NCBI GenBank assembly: GCA_009760855.2
Contig: WPIO01000022.1
Coordinates: 998,501 to 1,062,500, forward strand
Source of the DNA: Cristatella mucedo
Lineage: Eukaryota > Bryozoa > Phylactolaemata > Cristatellidae
Direction: 5' to 3'
DNA length: 64,000 bases
Shown here: positions 1 to 10,183 of the stretch, in pieces
Layout of the letters: every line of letters begins with the position of its first letter
Numbering within the stretch: position 1 is the first letter of the stretch
Made by a program: the position numbers and the translations under genes
The notes under the pieces: model-generated
Database searches by the model: none
Told to the model about the DNA's origin: nothing
Seen by the model: only the letters and a program-made list of their open reading frames with translations

Positions 1-88
1 GCTATAGGTAACGTTCATTTAACGATATTTTAGACGTTCGAACCGCCGGCCAAGCGACTAGCGCTCTCCACCATCGCCCTGTCGGCAG

Positions 89-484
89 AAGTCGCCTGCA
101 CTGGCGACACTAGCGTCACGGCGAGGGCGGCTGGCCATCTCGATCACTCGCCTCAGGACGGCAGCCGTAAAGGCGCTGCCGCCTCGTTCGTGATCGCGGT
201 CGCGGGCAGCAGGAGCAGCCCTGTCGGCATCCTCACATCGGCCGCTGCAGTAGGCGGAGGAGGCCGAGCTGTTGGACTGGATGGTGGCGGCAGCGGAGCC
301 GGTGCTGCCGGCAGTGCGGCTGGCGTCCATGCGGCAGCGTCGGCAGCGCCGTTTTCTTCCGACAGGCTGCCCGTGTGCTTCACGCTGCACGTGCAGAGAC
401 CGGGCAAGGGTGCGGCAGCCACTTGCGCTCCGCCGCCGTCGGTGGCCGCATCGTCGCCAGGGCCCGGCGAATGCGTGGCAGCAG
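89..484 (+). CDS. Possible upstream exon of the Schnurri/HIVEP-like gene (Ala/Gly-rich)
   Basis: An open frame runs from about 34 to 615 and encodes an Ala/Gly/Ser/Pro-rich, low-complexity segment. A plausible acceptor (pyrimidine-rich, ending GGCAG) precedes position 89 and a strong donor (GCAG then GTGAGC) follows 484. The exon would end in phase 1, which matches the phase-1 acceptor of the recognisable exon at 3170 and makes a Gly codon across the junction. No finger or family motif is visible, and the opposite strand is also open, as is common in GC-rich DNA. Assignment to the gene therefore rests on strand, phase and composition only. The N-terminal ZAS1 finger pair expected of this family is not here and must lie upstream of the window. 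Confidence 0.4.
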
Positions 485-1439
485 GTGAGCACGTGAGGTC
501 GTGCGTGTGTGTCAGACGAGCGTCGGACAGCTGCAAGCTGCTGGCTGCTCGCAGCTGTCTGCTGCATCGTGCCGACACCCCTCTACGGCCGGCTATGGCC
601 TCCTTCTATATGTGAGTGCGTACACGTGCATGTGAGTGCGTTAGCACGTGCCCACTCTATGTGATATGTCGCGTCTCTTGCACGACGACATGTCCGCATG
701 CCATCGATTGGCTGATGAGCTTGAGAGAGTCCCAATCCGGTTGCTGGTGGTAGCTTGCCTGAAGGTGGCCGAGGCAGTTGCTGCTCGGAAGTGTCACCGT
801 AACCCCTCCTCCCCCCCCATTATACGTCGGGAGGGGGTCTCCAGGTTGGTTCGCGTCGAGGGGCATGGTTGCTGGCCAGTGCTCTCCCGAGCGCTTGCCC
901 CAAGACGCCGCAGTCCTCGACGCTACGGAGGAGGCAGGCAGATCGAGCGGGCCCGGACAAGCGCAGCAGCGGATCCGGCTGCGTAGAGGCTGCCCGCCCC
1001 TTGCTCGGACTGCGCCGTCCCAGGGCCGTGCTAGTGAGGCCACGCTGCAGGCAGCACGCTCAGGAGCGGTCCTGAATGGAAGCGCGTCAGAAGCTGCTGT
1101 TAGGGGGCATCGATCGCCCGCTCGCCTGTCCCGCGGGCCCTTTAATGTTAGCATCGATACGAAAGAGGTGCCCTTTTGGGAGGAAGGCTTCTCTTGTCTC
1201 ACAGCGAGCCTCGGTCAAAGGCTGGGCACTTGCTGTCACTTGCGTATATCGTTGCGCCGCATGACACCAGGTGATTGGGGTCGTGGTGTGGGTGGTTTCG
1301 CTAACGGGAGGTGGCAGTTTTAGCTAGTGTGAGAGTGCAACCTCTTATCATTCGCGTGTAGGAACGGATCCCTCCCTACCTCACTCCCTTCCTCCCTCCC
1401 TCCTTCCCACCCTCCCTCCTCTCCCTGTCTCTCTCTGTG

Positions 1440-1470
<31 letters not shown>

Positions 1471-3169
1471 GTGTCTCTCTGTGTCTCTCTCTCTCTCTCT
1501 GTCTCTGTGTCTCTCTGTCTCTCTGTCTCTCTGTCTATCTCTGTCTCTCTGTCTCTCTCTGTCTCTCTCTGTCTCTCTCTGTCTCTCTGTCTCTCTGTGT
1601 CTCTCTGTTTCTGTCCCTTTCTCTCTCCCCCTCCTTTCCTGCTTGGAAGTCCACCAGCTGTGTGACATTGGTTTGAACACTGTGTGAAACTGCATCAACC
1701 GTTCGCTAGTTTTCTGGCCTAGTCATCCTTCCAAGCAGGCTCAGCTGTCCTTTAATCGACTCCTGAGGTTTCTGCTGGCGGGGCTCTTTCGATAGCGGGT
1801 ATAGTTCGGGTAGCAATCGGTTACATTCTCAGTGTCACACGTGCAACTCGACTAGCTGCTGTGCCGTCCGTGCTAATCGAAGCACATTTTTGCATTGTTT
1901 GTATGCTAATCAGGTCTGAAATGCATGCTGCTTTGGTGCACGGGAGCTACCGCGTGGCGGCCTCCCTGCGGAATCTGCTCGAACAGCTGCACCGAGCGTG
2001 CTGCGACCGCCTTCCTAAGTCGCCAGGACACTGGCTGGTGGCTGGGGGGGGGGGTGGCATCTCGACTTGCTGTGCCACCTGCAATGTCACCGATGGACAG
2101 CGCACGATCTGCTTTATCCGTGTAGTCTAGCCTCTTCACCCAGCGCATTCAGTTGAGTGGTGGCCTCACCCGGCGGGCGACCTCGAGAGCTTCAACGCTT
2201 CGTTCTGCATCTCCTGCTGCCCCCCTTCCATCGCTTGCGGCACGGCAGCCGGGTGAGCTGCTGCACCGGCACAGCTCGGAGCGCTTGGCGCTTGATAAGC
2301 CCGCTAAATTACCGTGCGATGTGCGCCTCTGCGGTGGACTCGCGTCACCGACCGAGCATGCTGTAAGTAAGCCGTAGCAGCCCTAAAACTCTGCCCCCCC
2401 CCCCGAGTACCAGCTGAGTCCAGCCCGACGGCTCGCTGAACTGGTTGCCACTGCTGAGCTGTCACGACCGGCGATTCGGTGACCCAGATGTTTGCCCAAA
2501 AATGCTGGCTTGGTCGACCAGCTAGGGGCACACACCCTAGTCACATCCTTGGCAGGCCCGGGCGCTCTACTGTCAAGGTCACGCTATTGAGCACGAACCG
2601 AGCTCATGCTCCCTTTGCTCCGTGGCAAACTGGTCCTTGTGACGAAAATCTCAGTGATGACTGCTGCAACAAAGGTTATGATTACCCTCTGGCCGCGGAG
2701 CAAGGCAGTCTGTGCGTTAGAACCTGGCCGCTCACCCGTTTTTCCCATTCTAGCTGTAGCTTGTGCTCTGCAGCAGCCTACTGCTGGCCAGCTGCTGTTC
2801 TGAGGCTGTCACGTGCCTCTGGCATCTACCTTCCTTTCCAGCACATGCCAAGTGCCCAGAATTTTGTATTCTTGGGGCACTCACTATAGAGATGTCTTAT
2901 TATCATTATCTATTATATATTATTAGTATTATTATTATTATTACCCGCAGCTGAGCGGTGCAGCGAGGGCAGTGGCAGACGGCCGACTGGGAATCTGCAC
3001 GGGCATTTGCTACTGACGTGCCGGAAGCGACGAGCGAATCCCTGCACCTCGAACGACGAGGTCGCGTGGCTCGACGACGATGCCGGTCTATTTAGCCGTG
3101 AATTTCGATAGGCTGACATCTGCTACCCGTGCGTGCCGGCCGACGTGATTTGGACTTTTTTGGCTGCAG
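485..3169 (+). other. Putative Schnurri intron with CT-rich microsatellite
   Basis: No convincing exon is seen. A GC-rich open stretch at 778-1323 lacks family motifs and splice support. A CT/CTGT-rich simple repeat lies at about 1381-1640. Short poly-C runs and an (ATT)n patch at 2920-2942 are the only other structure. Confidence 0.5.
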
Positions 3170-3585
3170 GCAGTGCAATGCTGTCGGCCGCCACGCACCA
3201 GAGCGGACCGGGATCTAGTGATTCTGCGGCACCCTCGTCGGCGTCATCATTGTCGTCGTCGTCGCAGCCGCTGCCGCATGGGCAACAGCACCCGATGAAG
3301 ATGGCCGAGGCCAAGGTCACCAATGCAGCCGCAGCTGCCGCTACCGACAAAGAGGCTCTTCGCGAGCGCATACAGCACCTGATTGATTCTAATCTCGCGA
3401 TAATGAGCACGCCTCTCGCCGAGGTGCAGCGCTTCAGGCGCGTGTCGAGGCTGCTCTCACTGAACGGACTCTCCACCGAGGAGCTGCCCATCGGCTCCAC
3501 TGGTGTGCTGCCAGCTGCCGACTGCCAGTCGACTGCGACGGCCGGCACACCGTCCATCAAAATGGCGCCTTTCGCTCTGCTGCCC
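3170..3585 (+). CDS. Schnurri/HIVEP-like exon, post-ZAS1 conserved helix region
   Basis: The acceptor is at TTTTTTGGCTGCAG just before 3170, phase 1. The translated segment begins Ser/Ala-rich and then contains LRERIQHLIDSNLAIM followed by a basic, Ser-rich stretch (RFRRVSR). This resembles the short conserved block that follows the first finger pair in HIVEP/Schnurri proteins, where a helix with a 'LI.xN.AI' core precedes an R/S-rich element. The resemblance is recalled, not computed. The 3' end is uncertain: possible donors are at 3503 (phase 1), 3586 (phase 0) and 3600 (phase 2). The exon end given here uses the phase-0 donor because the next exon has a good phase-0 acceptor. Confidence 0.65.
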
Positions 3586-3838
3586 GTGTCTACTTTGGGG
3601 TCAGTAGCGCCCGGCAACGAGCTGCTTGCGTTGTGGTCTGCGTTCCTGTCTTTTGGTTTGTTCTTGATTTCGACCGTTTTTTGTTGTCGTTGAAGTCGTG
3701 TATGCTTCTGCGGGGTGCTCATGTCTACGTTGTGGCCGCTGAGCCATGCGGCTGCGTAGTTAGCTTGCGCTTCATTTGCGCCGCCCTGTTCATGTTCGCG
3801 TTTCGACCGTCATTGATCTAGCGGTCAGTCTGCGTTGT

Positions 3839-3839
<1 letters not shown>

Positions 3840-3871
<32 letters not shown>
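3840..3871 (+). repeat. Poly-C tract of 32 bases
   Basis: An uninterrupted run of 32 C residues is immediately followed by GCAG, so it forms the polypyrimidine tract of a perfect-looking 3' splice site. Using that site would meet an in-frame TGA almost at once in the frame of the following exon, so the real acceptor is more likely at 3943. Confidence 0.95.
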
Positions 3872-3872
<1 letters not shown>

Positions 3873-3943
3873 CAGTGTGAGGACTCTCTCTGCGCGCTCA
3901 TGCCATCATCTGCATCTCACGCCTCGCCGTCCATTGCTCTCAG

Positions 3944-4786
3944 TCGCTAGCCGCCGTTCGCCCCCGGCGGAGTGCTCCAGTGTTCAGTTTTTCATTTAGT
4001 GACTCGACAGTCAGGCCGCTCTGCGATACACCTTCAGCTGCCGCTGCTGCAGCCGCCGCGGCGCGAAGCTCGCCGAAGCCCGCAGCAGTGCACGGTGCAG
4101 CGCGCCAGCCGTCGTCGGCAGCAGTCGAGCGCGGCTGCGGCGGTGATGACGACGGCCGCGCGGATTCGGCCCACGATGCAAGCGGTGGCGGCGGACCCGT
4201 CAGCGTGAAGCTGGAGCCGCCCGAGACAAGTTCGGCGGCTGGCGGCAGCCCACCACCGTCAACGTGGCTCGTGGTCAAGGCCGAGCCGCCAGTCGCTGGC
4301 AACGATAGCGGCCACTGCCTGCTGTGGCCGCTGCCTCCTGCCGCCGCTGCGGACAATGCCTCTTTGGCAGGCGTGGCTGCCGTGCAGCAGCTGCAGCAGC
4401 AGCAGCCTCAGACGGCGCCAGCCGTCAATGGCGGCTCCACGCCGGAGCGGCGCACCGAGCTGCCGCCAGCCACGACGTGCGGCACGAGGCTGCCTGCAGC
4501 GCCGTCTGCCAAGCAGCCGCAAGCAGTGCTGCAGCAGCTTCCCGCTGGCGGGCCGCCTGCCTGCCTGAATGCAGAGCCGGCCACGGTGGTGCAGGTCATG
4601 CTGCCTTCTTCGTCAGCGCCGGCTGCTGCGGCTGCTGCTGCTGCTGCTCACCCGCCACTGCCTCAGCTGCTGCTGTCCAGGGCCGAGTCGGCCCGCGTGG
4701 TGGGTGTGGCCGCTGTGCCACAGACCGGCACCATTCATATTGAGGTCAGCACTAAGGAGCGGCGGCAGCTGTCCCGCTCATTGGAG
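3944..4786 (+). CDS. Schnurri/HIVEP-like exon, Ala/Gln-rich with two SUMO-type motifs
   Basis: The exon is open from 3881 in this frame, with a pyrimidine-rich acceptor ending CTCTCAG before 3944 (phase 0). A second acceptor at 3980 is possible. The protein is rich in Ala, Pro, Gln and Ser, with a poly-Ala run near 4040, a short Gln run near 4395 and another poly-Ala run near 4620. Two psi-K-x-E motifs, VKLEPPE (about 4207) and VKAEPPV (about 4273), are predicted SUMO acceptor sites, which are common in repressors. It ends STKERRQLSRSLE at a GAG/GTACTG donor (phase 0). A basic, Ser-rich STKERR-type element also occurs in the central part of HIVEP proteins. There is no zinc finger in this exon. 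Confidence 0.65.
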
Positions 4787-5952
4787 GTACTGAAGCGTGC
4801 CTGCAGGGCCGTACTAATACTTCGTGCCCTGCCACGTGTGTGCGTGCGCCTCTCTATATCGTGCCAGGCCATAAAGCGTGTGGGTGTGCGGGCAGCCGTT
4901 CTCTCCTGCCCAAGTCATCAGTGCTGCGTCGCAGCTCAAACCGCCAGGCCTTGCTATGCACCTATGATCCACTGGCTCGTCTTAAGCCACCTGCTCTTGG
5001 CTAAAAGCTGCTCCGGTAGCATTCGGTGGCTCGTCAAAGCGAAACCAGAAGGCGGTCTGGTGAAGATGGTATTCTTCAGTCTTTATACTTGCCAGATCTG
5101 TGAGCGCGCCAGAATCCCAGGTGCCTCCAGAGATAAGGTGAGCTGCGAGCACTAGTTCAAAGTTATAGAGCTGGAAGTTGAAAGTTGGAAGTTTAGCCCG
5201 TTAGAAGTTGGAGTGCTAGAAGTCACAGTGGAGAGAGCAAAGCGGATGAAGCTTCTATCGGATGGGCAATGCTATGAATGGAGATGCACAATGCTCTTTT
5301 GCCGATGCCTTACTGTTCTGTCTGTGAGAAAGTGGATGCCGCTGCTGTGATATTCTGTGGCCCGCAAGTTCTACCTGTCGGCAAGCGCATTGTCTGCTCA
5401 CTTCCAGTGCTCGATGCCGATCATTGGGCGCTTGAATGTCGAGAGTGCTCACAGCGGCAGAATGGTGGAGGAGGTGCGGCGAGCTCTGATCGAAGCGAGC
5501 ACTTGCCAGATCTTTGAGATGCAGGCAGGCAGGCTGCTGCAGGCAGCAGCCTGCCTGCCTGTCACACACCGGTCCCGTAGAATCCAGCAGGTTCTCAGCA
5601 AAGTTGTGGATGTGCGGTGTAGCCTGTCGAGATCCGTTCACGCGCCGTGCGGCCGTTTTTCTGCAGTCGGGGCCCATCTATTCCGTTTTTGGTGAAGAGC
5701 TAGGTTTTCCTCCTCCTTGCCCTTTAGTGCCCTTAAGTGCCCTCCTTGCCTCTAGTGCCCTGGTGCCCTTTAGTGCCACCGGTGGCCGCGCAGCTGACGA
5801 AGCACCCCTCTCGAAACTCAGGCGACGCAAAGGCTGTGTATCAAATTTTTTCTTTCCGAGTTTTGCGCCTGCATTTTTCGAGCAATGATGAGAAGCGTTT
5901 CGCCCATCGGTCGCGCCGTCACCATGGTTTTTGGTCATCGTTCGTTGAGCAG
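4787..5952 (+). other. Putative Schnurri intron
   Basis: No exon is supported. The frame stays open to 5155 beyond the donor but loses the compositional bias of the exon. There is a short imperfect tandem repeat of the GTGCCCTTTAGTGCCC type at 5720-5775 and a palindromic CTGCAGGCAG cluster at about 5520-5560. Confidence 0.45.
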
Positions 5953-6250
5953 CCGAACGAGCGTGGCATGAAGCGAGCCCTGTCGTCGGACGCCGCCACC
6001 GGCAGTCCGCGGCCCAAGCTCGGCCACACATTCCACCAGGTCGACGCGCCCCGAGCTGCCGCCGGGCTCGCGTCCCGCACCGTCAAGAGGCAGCTGTCGG
6101 AGTTTCGCGACGGCAGCAGCTCGGCAGCCGGCGTCGGCGGCAGAGTGATCACACTGGCCGCGAGCGCCTCACTGCCACACGCCGTCCACGGCCAGAGCTC
6201 GGCGAGCCGGGCTCGCTGTGAGCAGAGGCCAAGCATTCCGGAGAATTCCG
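5953..6250 (+). CDS. Schnurri/HIVEP-like exon with basic Ser-rich motifs
   Basis: An acceptor at TTGAGCAG (phase 0) is followed by 298 nt and a strong donor TCCG/GTACGA (phase 1). The segment includes RGMKRALSSD, GSPRPKLGHTFHQVD and TVKRQLSEF, short charged blocks separated by Ala/Ser-rich sequence. Such R-x-x-S blocks are typical of the central region of the HIVEP family between the two finger pairs. An alternative acceptor three bases upstream would add one Gln. The phase-0 entry agrees with the phase-0 donor of the previous exon. Confidence 0.65.
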
Positions 6251-6462
6251 GTACGATTGCTTCGGTTCGCCTTTTCCTGGCCTCTGCCTGATTGTGTTGG
6301 CGGTGCACAGCGCTCGGAGCAGCGACGCTTGCCTCGCCTTGGCAGCGTTGCTTTCTATTGCTGGCGGGTAATTCGCCACGAGATCGTCTGCAGTCTGAAC
6401 CGGTTGCCCCAACCCCCTTTGCACTGTCTTCCATATCATAAGCATCAAAGCGACTTCAATAT

Positions 6463-6470
6463 CGTCTCTC

Positions 6471-6562
<92 letters not shown>
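6463..6562 (+). repeat. (CT)n microsatellite abutting a splice acceptor
   Basis: About 100 bp of almost pure CT repeat, broken by a single CG near its start, runs directly into TTGCCTCCGCAG. The repeat therefore serves as an extreme polypyrimidine tract for the exon starting at 6575. Confidence 0.95.
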
Positions 6563-6565
<3 letters not shown>

Positions 6566-6574
6566 CCTCCGCAG

Positions 6575-6665
6575 ATCGCTCTACTCGCCTGCACCAACCT
6601 GCCTGTCCGACCTACTTACTCCTGCAGCGTGCTCTCGAATCGGGCGCACCTCCGCAGCCATCTTA
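6575..6665 (+). CDS. Probable short Schnurri/HIVEP-like exon
   Basis: The acceptor is CCTCCGCAG at 6574, entered in phase 1 from the previous donor. The reading frame gives a compact, non-repetitive peptide containing TRLHQPACPTYLLLQRALES and then meets TAG at 6664. A weak donor (TTA/GTAGTC) would end the exon at 6665 in phase 2, which matches a phase-2 acceptor at 7117. The donor is poor and the exon could end differently or be skipped, joining 6250 to the phase-1 acceptor at 7163. Confidence 0.4.
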
Positions 6666-7116
6666 GTAGTCTCCTCGTTCCTCGCACTGAATTGAAGTCT
6701 TTTGCTTATGTCGGGCCTTCAGTTTGTATTCACTGAAAGTGTGGAGCTAGCTTCCAGCTTGAGTCGCCATCTGTATTGACTTTGCATCATTCGAGCCCCA
6801 GCTAAAGAAGCATTCATTCTGTTCAGCTTTTCCCCATGCCTCGTGAACTTGTCCAATCTTTCCGGTATGCCTAGTATTCTAACCTGTGCACGATTCAGTT
6901 CGTGTTACTAACTAGGTTCCTGCTAATTTGCTGCTGTGAGCGTCTACTTTTAAACGTGCTCATGCTTGTCTAAGCTTGATACCATTTTTTGCCATTAACT
7001 CGTGGCTATTATTCCTATTGTGGCGAGTTGCAAGGCGCCTGACCGAATAGAGGATTCGTTGCCCTAGTGGCCTGTGCAAAAGATGCATTGCTATTATTAT
7101 TATTGTATCTCTGCAG

Positions 7117-7467
7117 CGACAGTTGTGTTTCATCGGGAGGCCTTCACGTGGCTCTGTTTTCAGACGTTCTTGCAGCGTCTGTGTCGTCAGCAACGCCGAG
7201 TCGTTCGACTGCGGAGCAGCTTCCCGGCTGCGGTGGCGCAGGCGACAGCGGTGACAGTTCTGCTGCTGCCATCGCTGTGGCGGCAGCCGGGGCCCGACTG
7301 GGACCGGCTCCAGCCGGCTCCACGCCGATTCCAGTCGTTATCGTGGCCACGCCGTCCGGGCAGTGCACCTCGTCGGCGGGCAGTGCAAGCAGCAAAAGCG
7401 ACCGTGCGTGCTTGTATGGCAGCCCACCGGTGCTGCTGCTGCATGGACCCAGTGAAGGCACCGCTGC

Positions 7468-7523
<56 letters not shown>

Positions 7524-7628
7524 TGCAGCAGCAGCAGCAGCAGCAGCCGACTCGATGTGTTGATGATGCGGCGTCTCCTACTGCGGTCGTATCACCTGCC
7601 ACGGGAGGTCTGAAGCTCGTGAGCGAAG
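7117..7628 (+). CDS. Schnurri/HIVEP-like exon encoding a split polyglutamine tract
   Basis: Two acceptors are possible: TATCTCTGCAG before 7117 (phase 2) and CTGTTTTCAG before 7164 (phase 1). The frame continues to a strong donor GCGAAG/GTACGA after 7628 (phase 1). The exon encodes Ser/Ala-rich sequence, then 18 Gln, one Leu and 7 Gln (7469-7546), all from CAG codons except the CTG Leu. Pure CAG runs of this kind are length-unstable, so the count may vary between individuals. There is no folded domain. Confidence 0.6.
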
Positions 7629-8254
7629 GTACGAAAGCCACGAAAGTCGCTACAAATAGTGTGTCCTTATTCTGTGGCGCCCTTTTCGAACGGCTTTAGC
7701 CATGACGTACACATGACATTTAGTTATCATCATCAGTGCCCGCCAGAATTGTGAACCTTTCGGCATTTAGTTAACTTTACCTCCCTCTGCCATGTCTAGC
7801 TCGGTATGTTTATGCCTGAAGGTGGCATCTTCACAGTCTGGGCATCCTTTTAAGCAGCCTTGACGTGATGTGCTGCTGCCCCTGTCTAGCTCACGGAATC
7901 CCTCGGAATACCCCAGCAGATTTGCTCTATTTATGTGCCCGTGTTAGCGAAAATGCACGGGGCAGTAAGATGGGTGGGGGAATTCAGCTGAATTCGGGGC
8001 AGAGGTCAAACGAGAGCATGAGAGCCATGGCCTTCAGCTGTAGCACAGCCGAGGGCCAGGGGCTTTACAGCTGCCAGCACAGGATGGAGCCGTCTCTAGC
8101 TAGTGTATAGCAAGCATTATACAGATGATGATGTCAGGGACCGCTTGAGTGCTAGGTCATCCTCATTATGTCTTTTTGTTGTTACTCATACTCCTGTATC
8201 TCGCTTATGCATGCACGAACTGCTGCATGCATGAGAGTGGATTTAAGTCCTCTG

Positions 8255-8320
<66 letters not shown>

Positions 8321-8538
8321 AGTGAGAGAGAACAGAGAGGGAGACAGGGGAGGGAGACTGGAGAGGGAAAGAGGCAGAGAGGAGGGAGAGAGAGACAAAG
8401 AGGGGGGAGAGAGTCATCGAGACAGAGACAGAGGGGGGAGAGAGAGAGAGAGGGAGAGTGAGAGAGAAAAGAGAGGGAGAGAGGGGAGGAAGAGGGACGG
8501 AGAGAGAGACAGAGAGGGGAGAGAGACAGACAGAGGGG

Positions 8539-8626
<88 letters not shown>

Positions 8627-9541
8627 AGGCGAGAGGGAGAGAGGGGGAGGGAAAGAGAGAGAGAGAGAGACAGACAGACTCAGCTGGACAGCTCAGCTAG
8701 CGACTGGCCATTTGTCAAGGCATGTGGCATGTACTCATTGTCTGGCTCTTTACTTTTTACTAGCCCCATTCAGTGAGGGGGGGGTTAAGCAGCTGCACTA
8801 GTGGAGGTCATCCCCCAGATGCTGAAACCCACCGTCGGCTTCCCACTACAGCTGCCTCCTCCTCCCTCCATTCCCCAGGTGTTATCGAGGTAATGTATCT
8901 CTGCATGTAACTCCACGGAGCCTTTGAAAGGCAAAGTTGGTTTTGTGCAGCAGAGTTTTTCTGTAGCACACTGAAAGCGTTAGTGGCTTTTGGTACCCAT
9001 GCAGTAGGCAACAGACTTCACCTCACGAAACTATGAGAAAGTGAGAAGCTTAGCTGAGTCAGGAGGTTAGTTAAGCAAGTGACTAGGGTGGAAGTAGTTG
9101 CTCAGGATGGCTGGGAAGGATATGCTATAGTCGGTAGCATGTGCGTAAGAATTGTGGAAGTGAGTTCCACAGTCTAGGACCTGCAGAGAAAAAGCTTCTG
9201 TTGCCTATGGTCTTTAAGCAGCGGAATAGAAGAGCTAATTTATCGTCCACAGAATGCCGGACGGCACGAGCAAGCTGAAACTGGTGCAGCAGTTCAGCTA
9301 GGTATTACGGAGCCAAGCCACGGCGGACCGGGCCTTGTTGGTCAGTGTGTAAGCTGCAGTAGTCATAGACTTCGTGTCATACATAGTCTGCATTTGCATA
9401 GTGCCTCCTCTCTCTGCTGAGAGGTTTTTGCGAGTGCTCGTCTCCTTCTCTGGCGCCGCCGCCACCGTCATTACCGCCACCGCCGCTGCCACAACCGCCA
9501 CTGCTGCCGCACTGCTTTGCAGCAGCGTACTACCTTTGCAG
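7629..9541 (+). other. Putative Schnurri intron with long GA-rich tract
   Basis: There is no exon. Pure and interrupted (GA)n sequence fills about 8259-8680. A minus-oriented degraded LINE tail is at about 9020-9300. The long RERE-type and LSLS-type open frames here are products of the dinucleotide repeat. Confidence 0.7.
9020..9300 (-). mobile_element. Degraded LINE fragment (second family)
   Basis: Read on the minus strand, the stretch around 9150-9185 encodes the CTAGACTGTGGAACTC block. The same block occurs in the LINE-like fragment at 33480-34080, and a shorter relative (CTGTGGAACTC) at about 48551 in the fragment at 48380-48760. It corresponds to the LWNSLP motif found near the C-terminus of many non-LTR retrotransposon ORF2 proteins. 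It is 5'-truncated and broken. Confidence 0.5.
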
Positions 9542-9931
9542 GGGAAGCTCAAAGCTGTGCATCCATGCAGTGCGCCGTGGCCCCTGCGTCTGCCTCTGCA
9601 TCTGGCAACGCTGCTGCCACTGCCGCCGGCAGCGGCAGAGGCAGCAGCAGCTCACCAGCAGGCGCCAGCTCTGGCTGCGCCACGGTGAAGGAGCAGCTGC
9701 GTGGCAGGCTGCTGCAGCGGCGCTCGATGAGCGCAGAGCACGGCGGCGGCTTGCCGTCGCCGGCCATCGGAGGTGGCAGCAGCAGCAGCAGCTTCGTCGC
9801 AGCCGACCAGTCGGCGCCGTTGCCGCAGCAGCAGCAGCAGCAGCAGCAAGCTCCATCGCTGCCTTCGTCGTCTTTGGCTGTCGTTGCTGAGCCGGAAGTG
9901 AAATCGAGCACTACTCGAAGTGCAGCCGCAG
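9542..9931 (+). CDS. Schnurri/HIVEP-like exon, Ser/Ala/Gln-rich
   Basis: The acceptor ACTACCTTTGCAG precedes 9542 (phase 1) and the donor CCGCAG/GTGAAT follows 9931 (phase 1), so it fits both neighbours. It encodes an Ala/Ser-rich start, then a basic element VKEQLRGRLLQRRSMSAEHG, a Ser run, an eight-Gln run (9826-9849) and an acidic Pro-rich end. There is no zinc finger. The frame remains open to 10026, so intron retention would append about 30 residues before a stop. Confidence 0.7.
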
Positions 9932-10183
9932 GTGAATTGGCTGTCCCACCGGTCGTCGAGCTGCGAGAAGTGCCCGGTGCCCATGCTTCCCAGCGCTCCC
10001 GCTTCCGCTGCGTTGCATTCCGCTGAGTCGCATTCCGCCCTCGATGTGCCGAGTGAACTGCTTTTTCCGTCGAAGCCGACTCGCCGACTTTCATCGAGCG
10101 GCCTGGCCTGGCTGGCGTGTTTCTGCGCTGGCAAACGCCAGCGCTTGCAGAGCGCCGTCCCACCACTTTGTTTCATTTGCCAG

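Noticed and set aside
778-1323. Plus-strand ORF of 181 codons in the first Schnurri intron
   Set aside because: No motif, no convincing splice-site pair, and the opposite strand is equally open.
1-3170. N-terminal ZAS1 finger pair expected for a Schnurri/HIVEP gene
   Set aside because: No C2H2 pattern was found in any frame before 12.6 kb; it must lie upstream of the window.
5737-5952. 5' extension of the ORF before the exon at 5953
   Set aside because: The upstream part is low-information sequence across a good acceptor; it is more likely intron.
8168-8801. Long RERE/LSLS open frames, here and at 1381-1698, 16435-16817, 20901-21416 and 43012-43335
   Set aside because: They are translations of (GA)n/(CT)n dinucleotide repeats, open in several frames and both strands, with no other coding signal.
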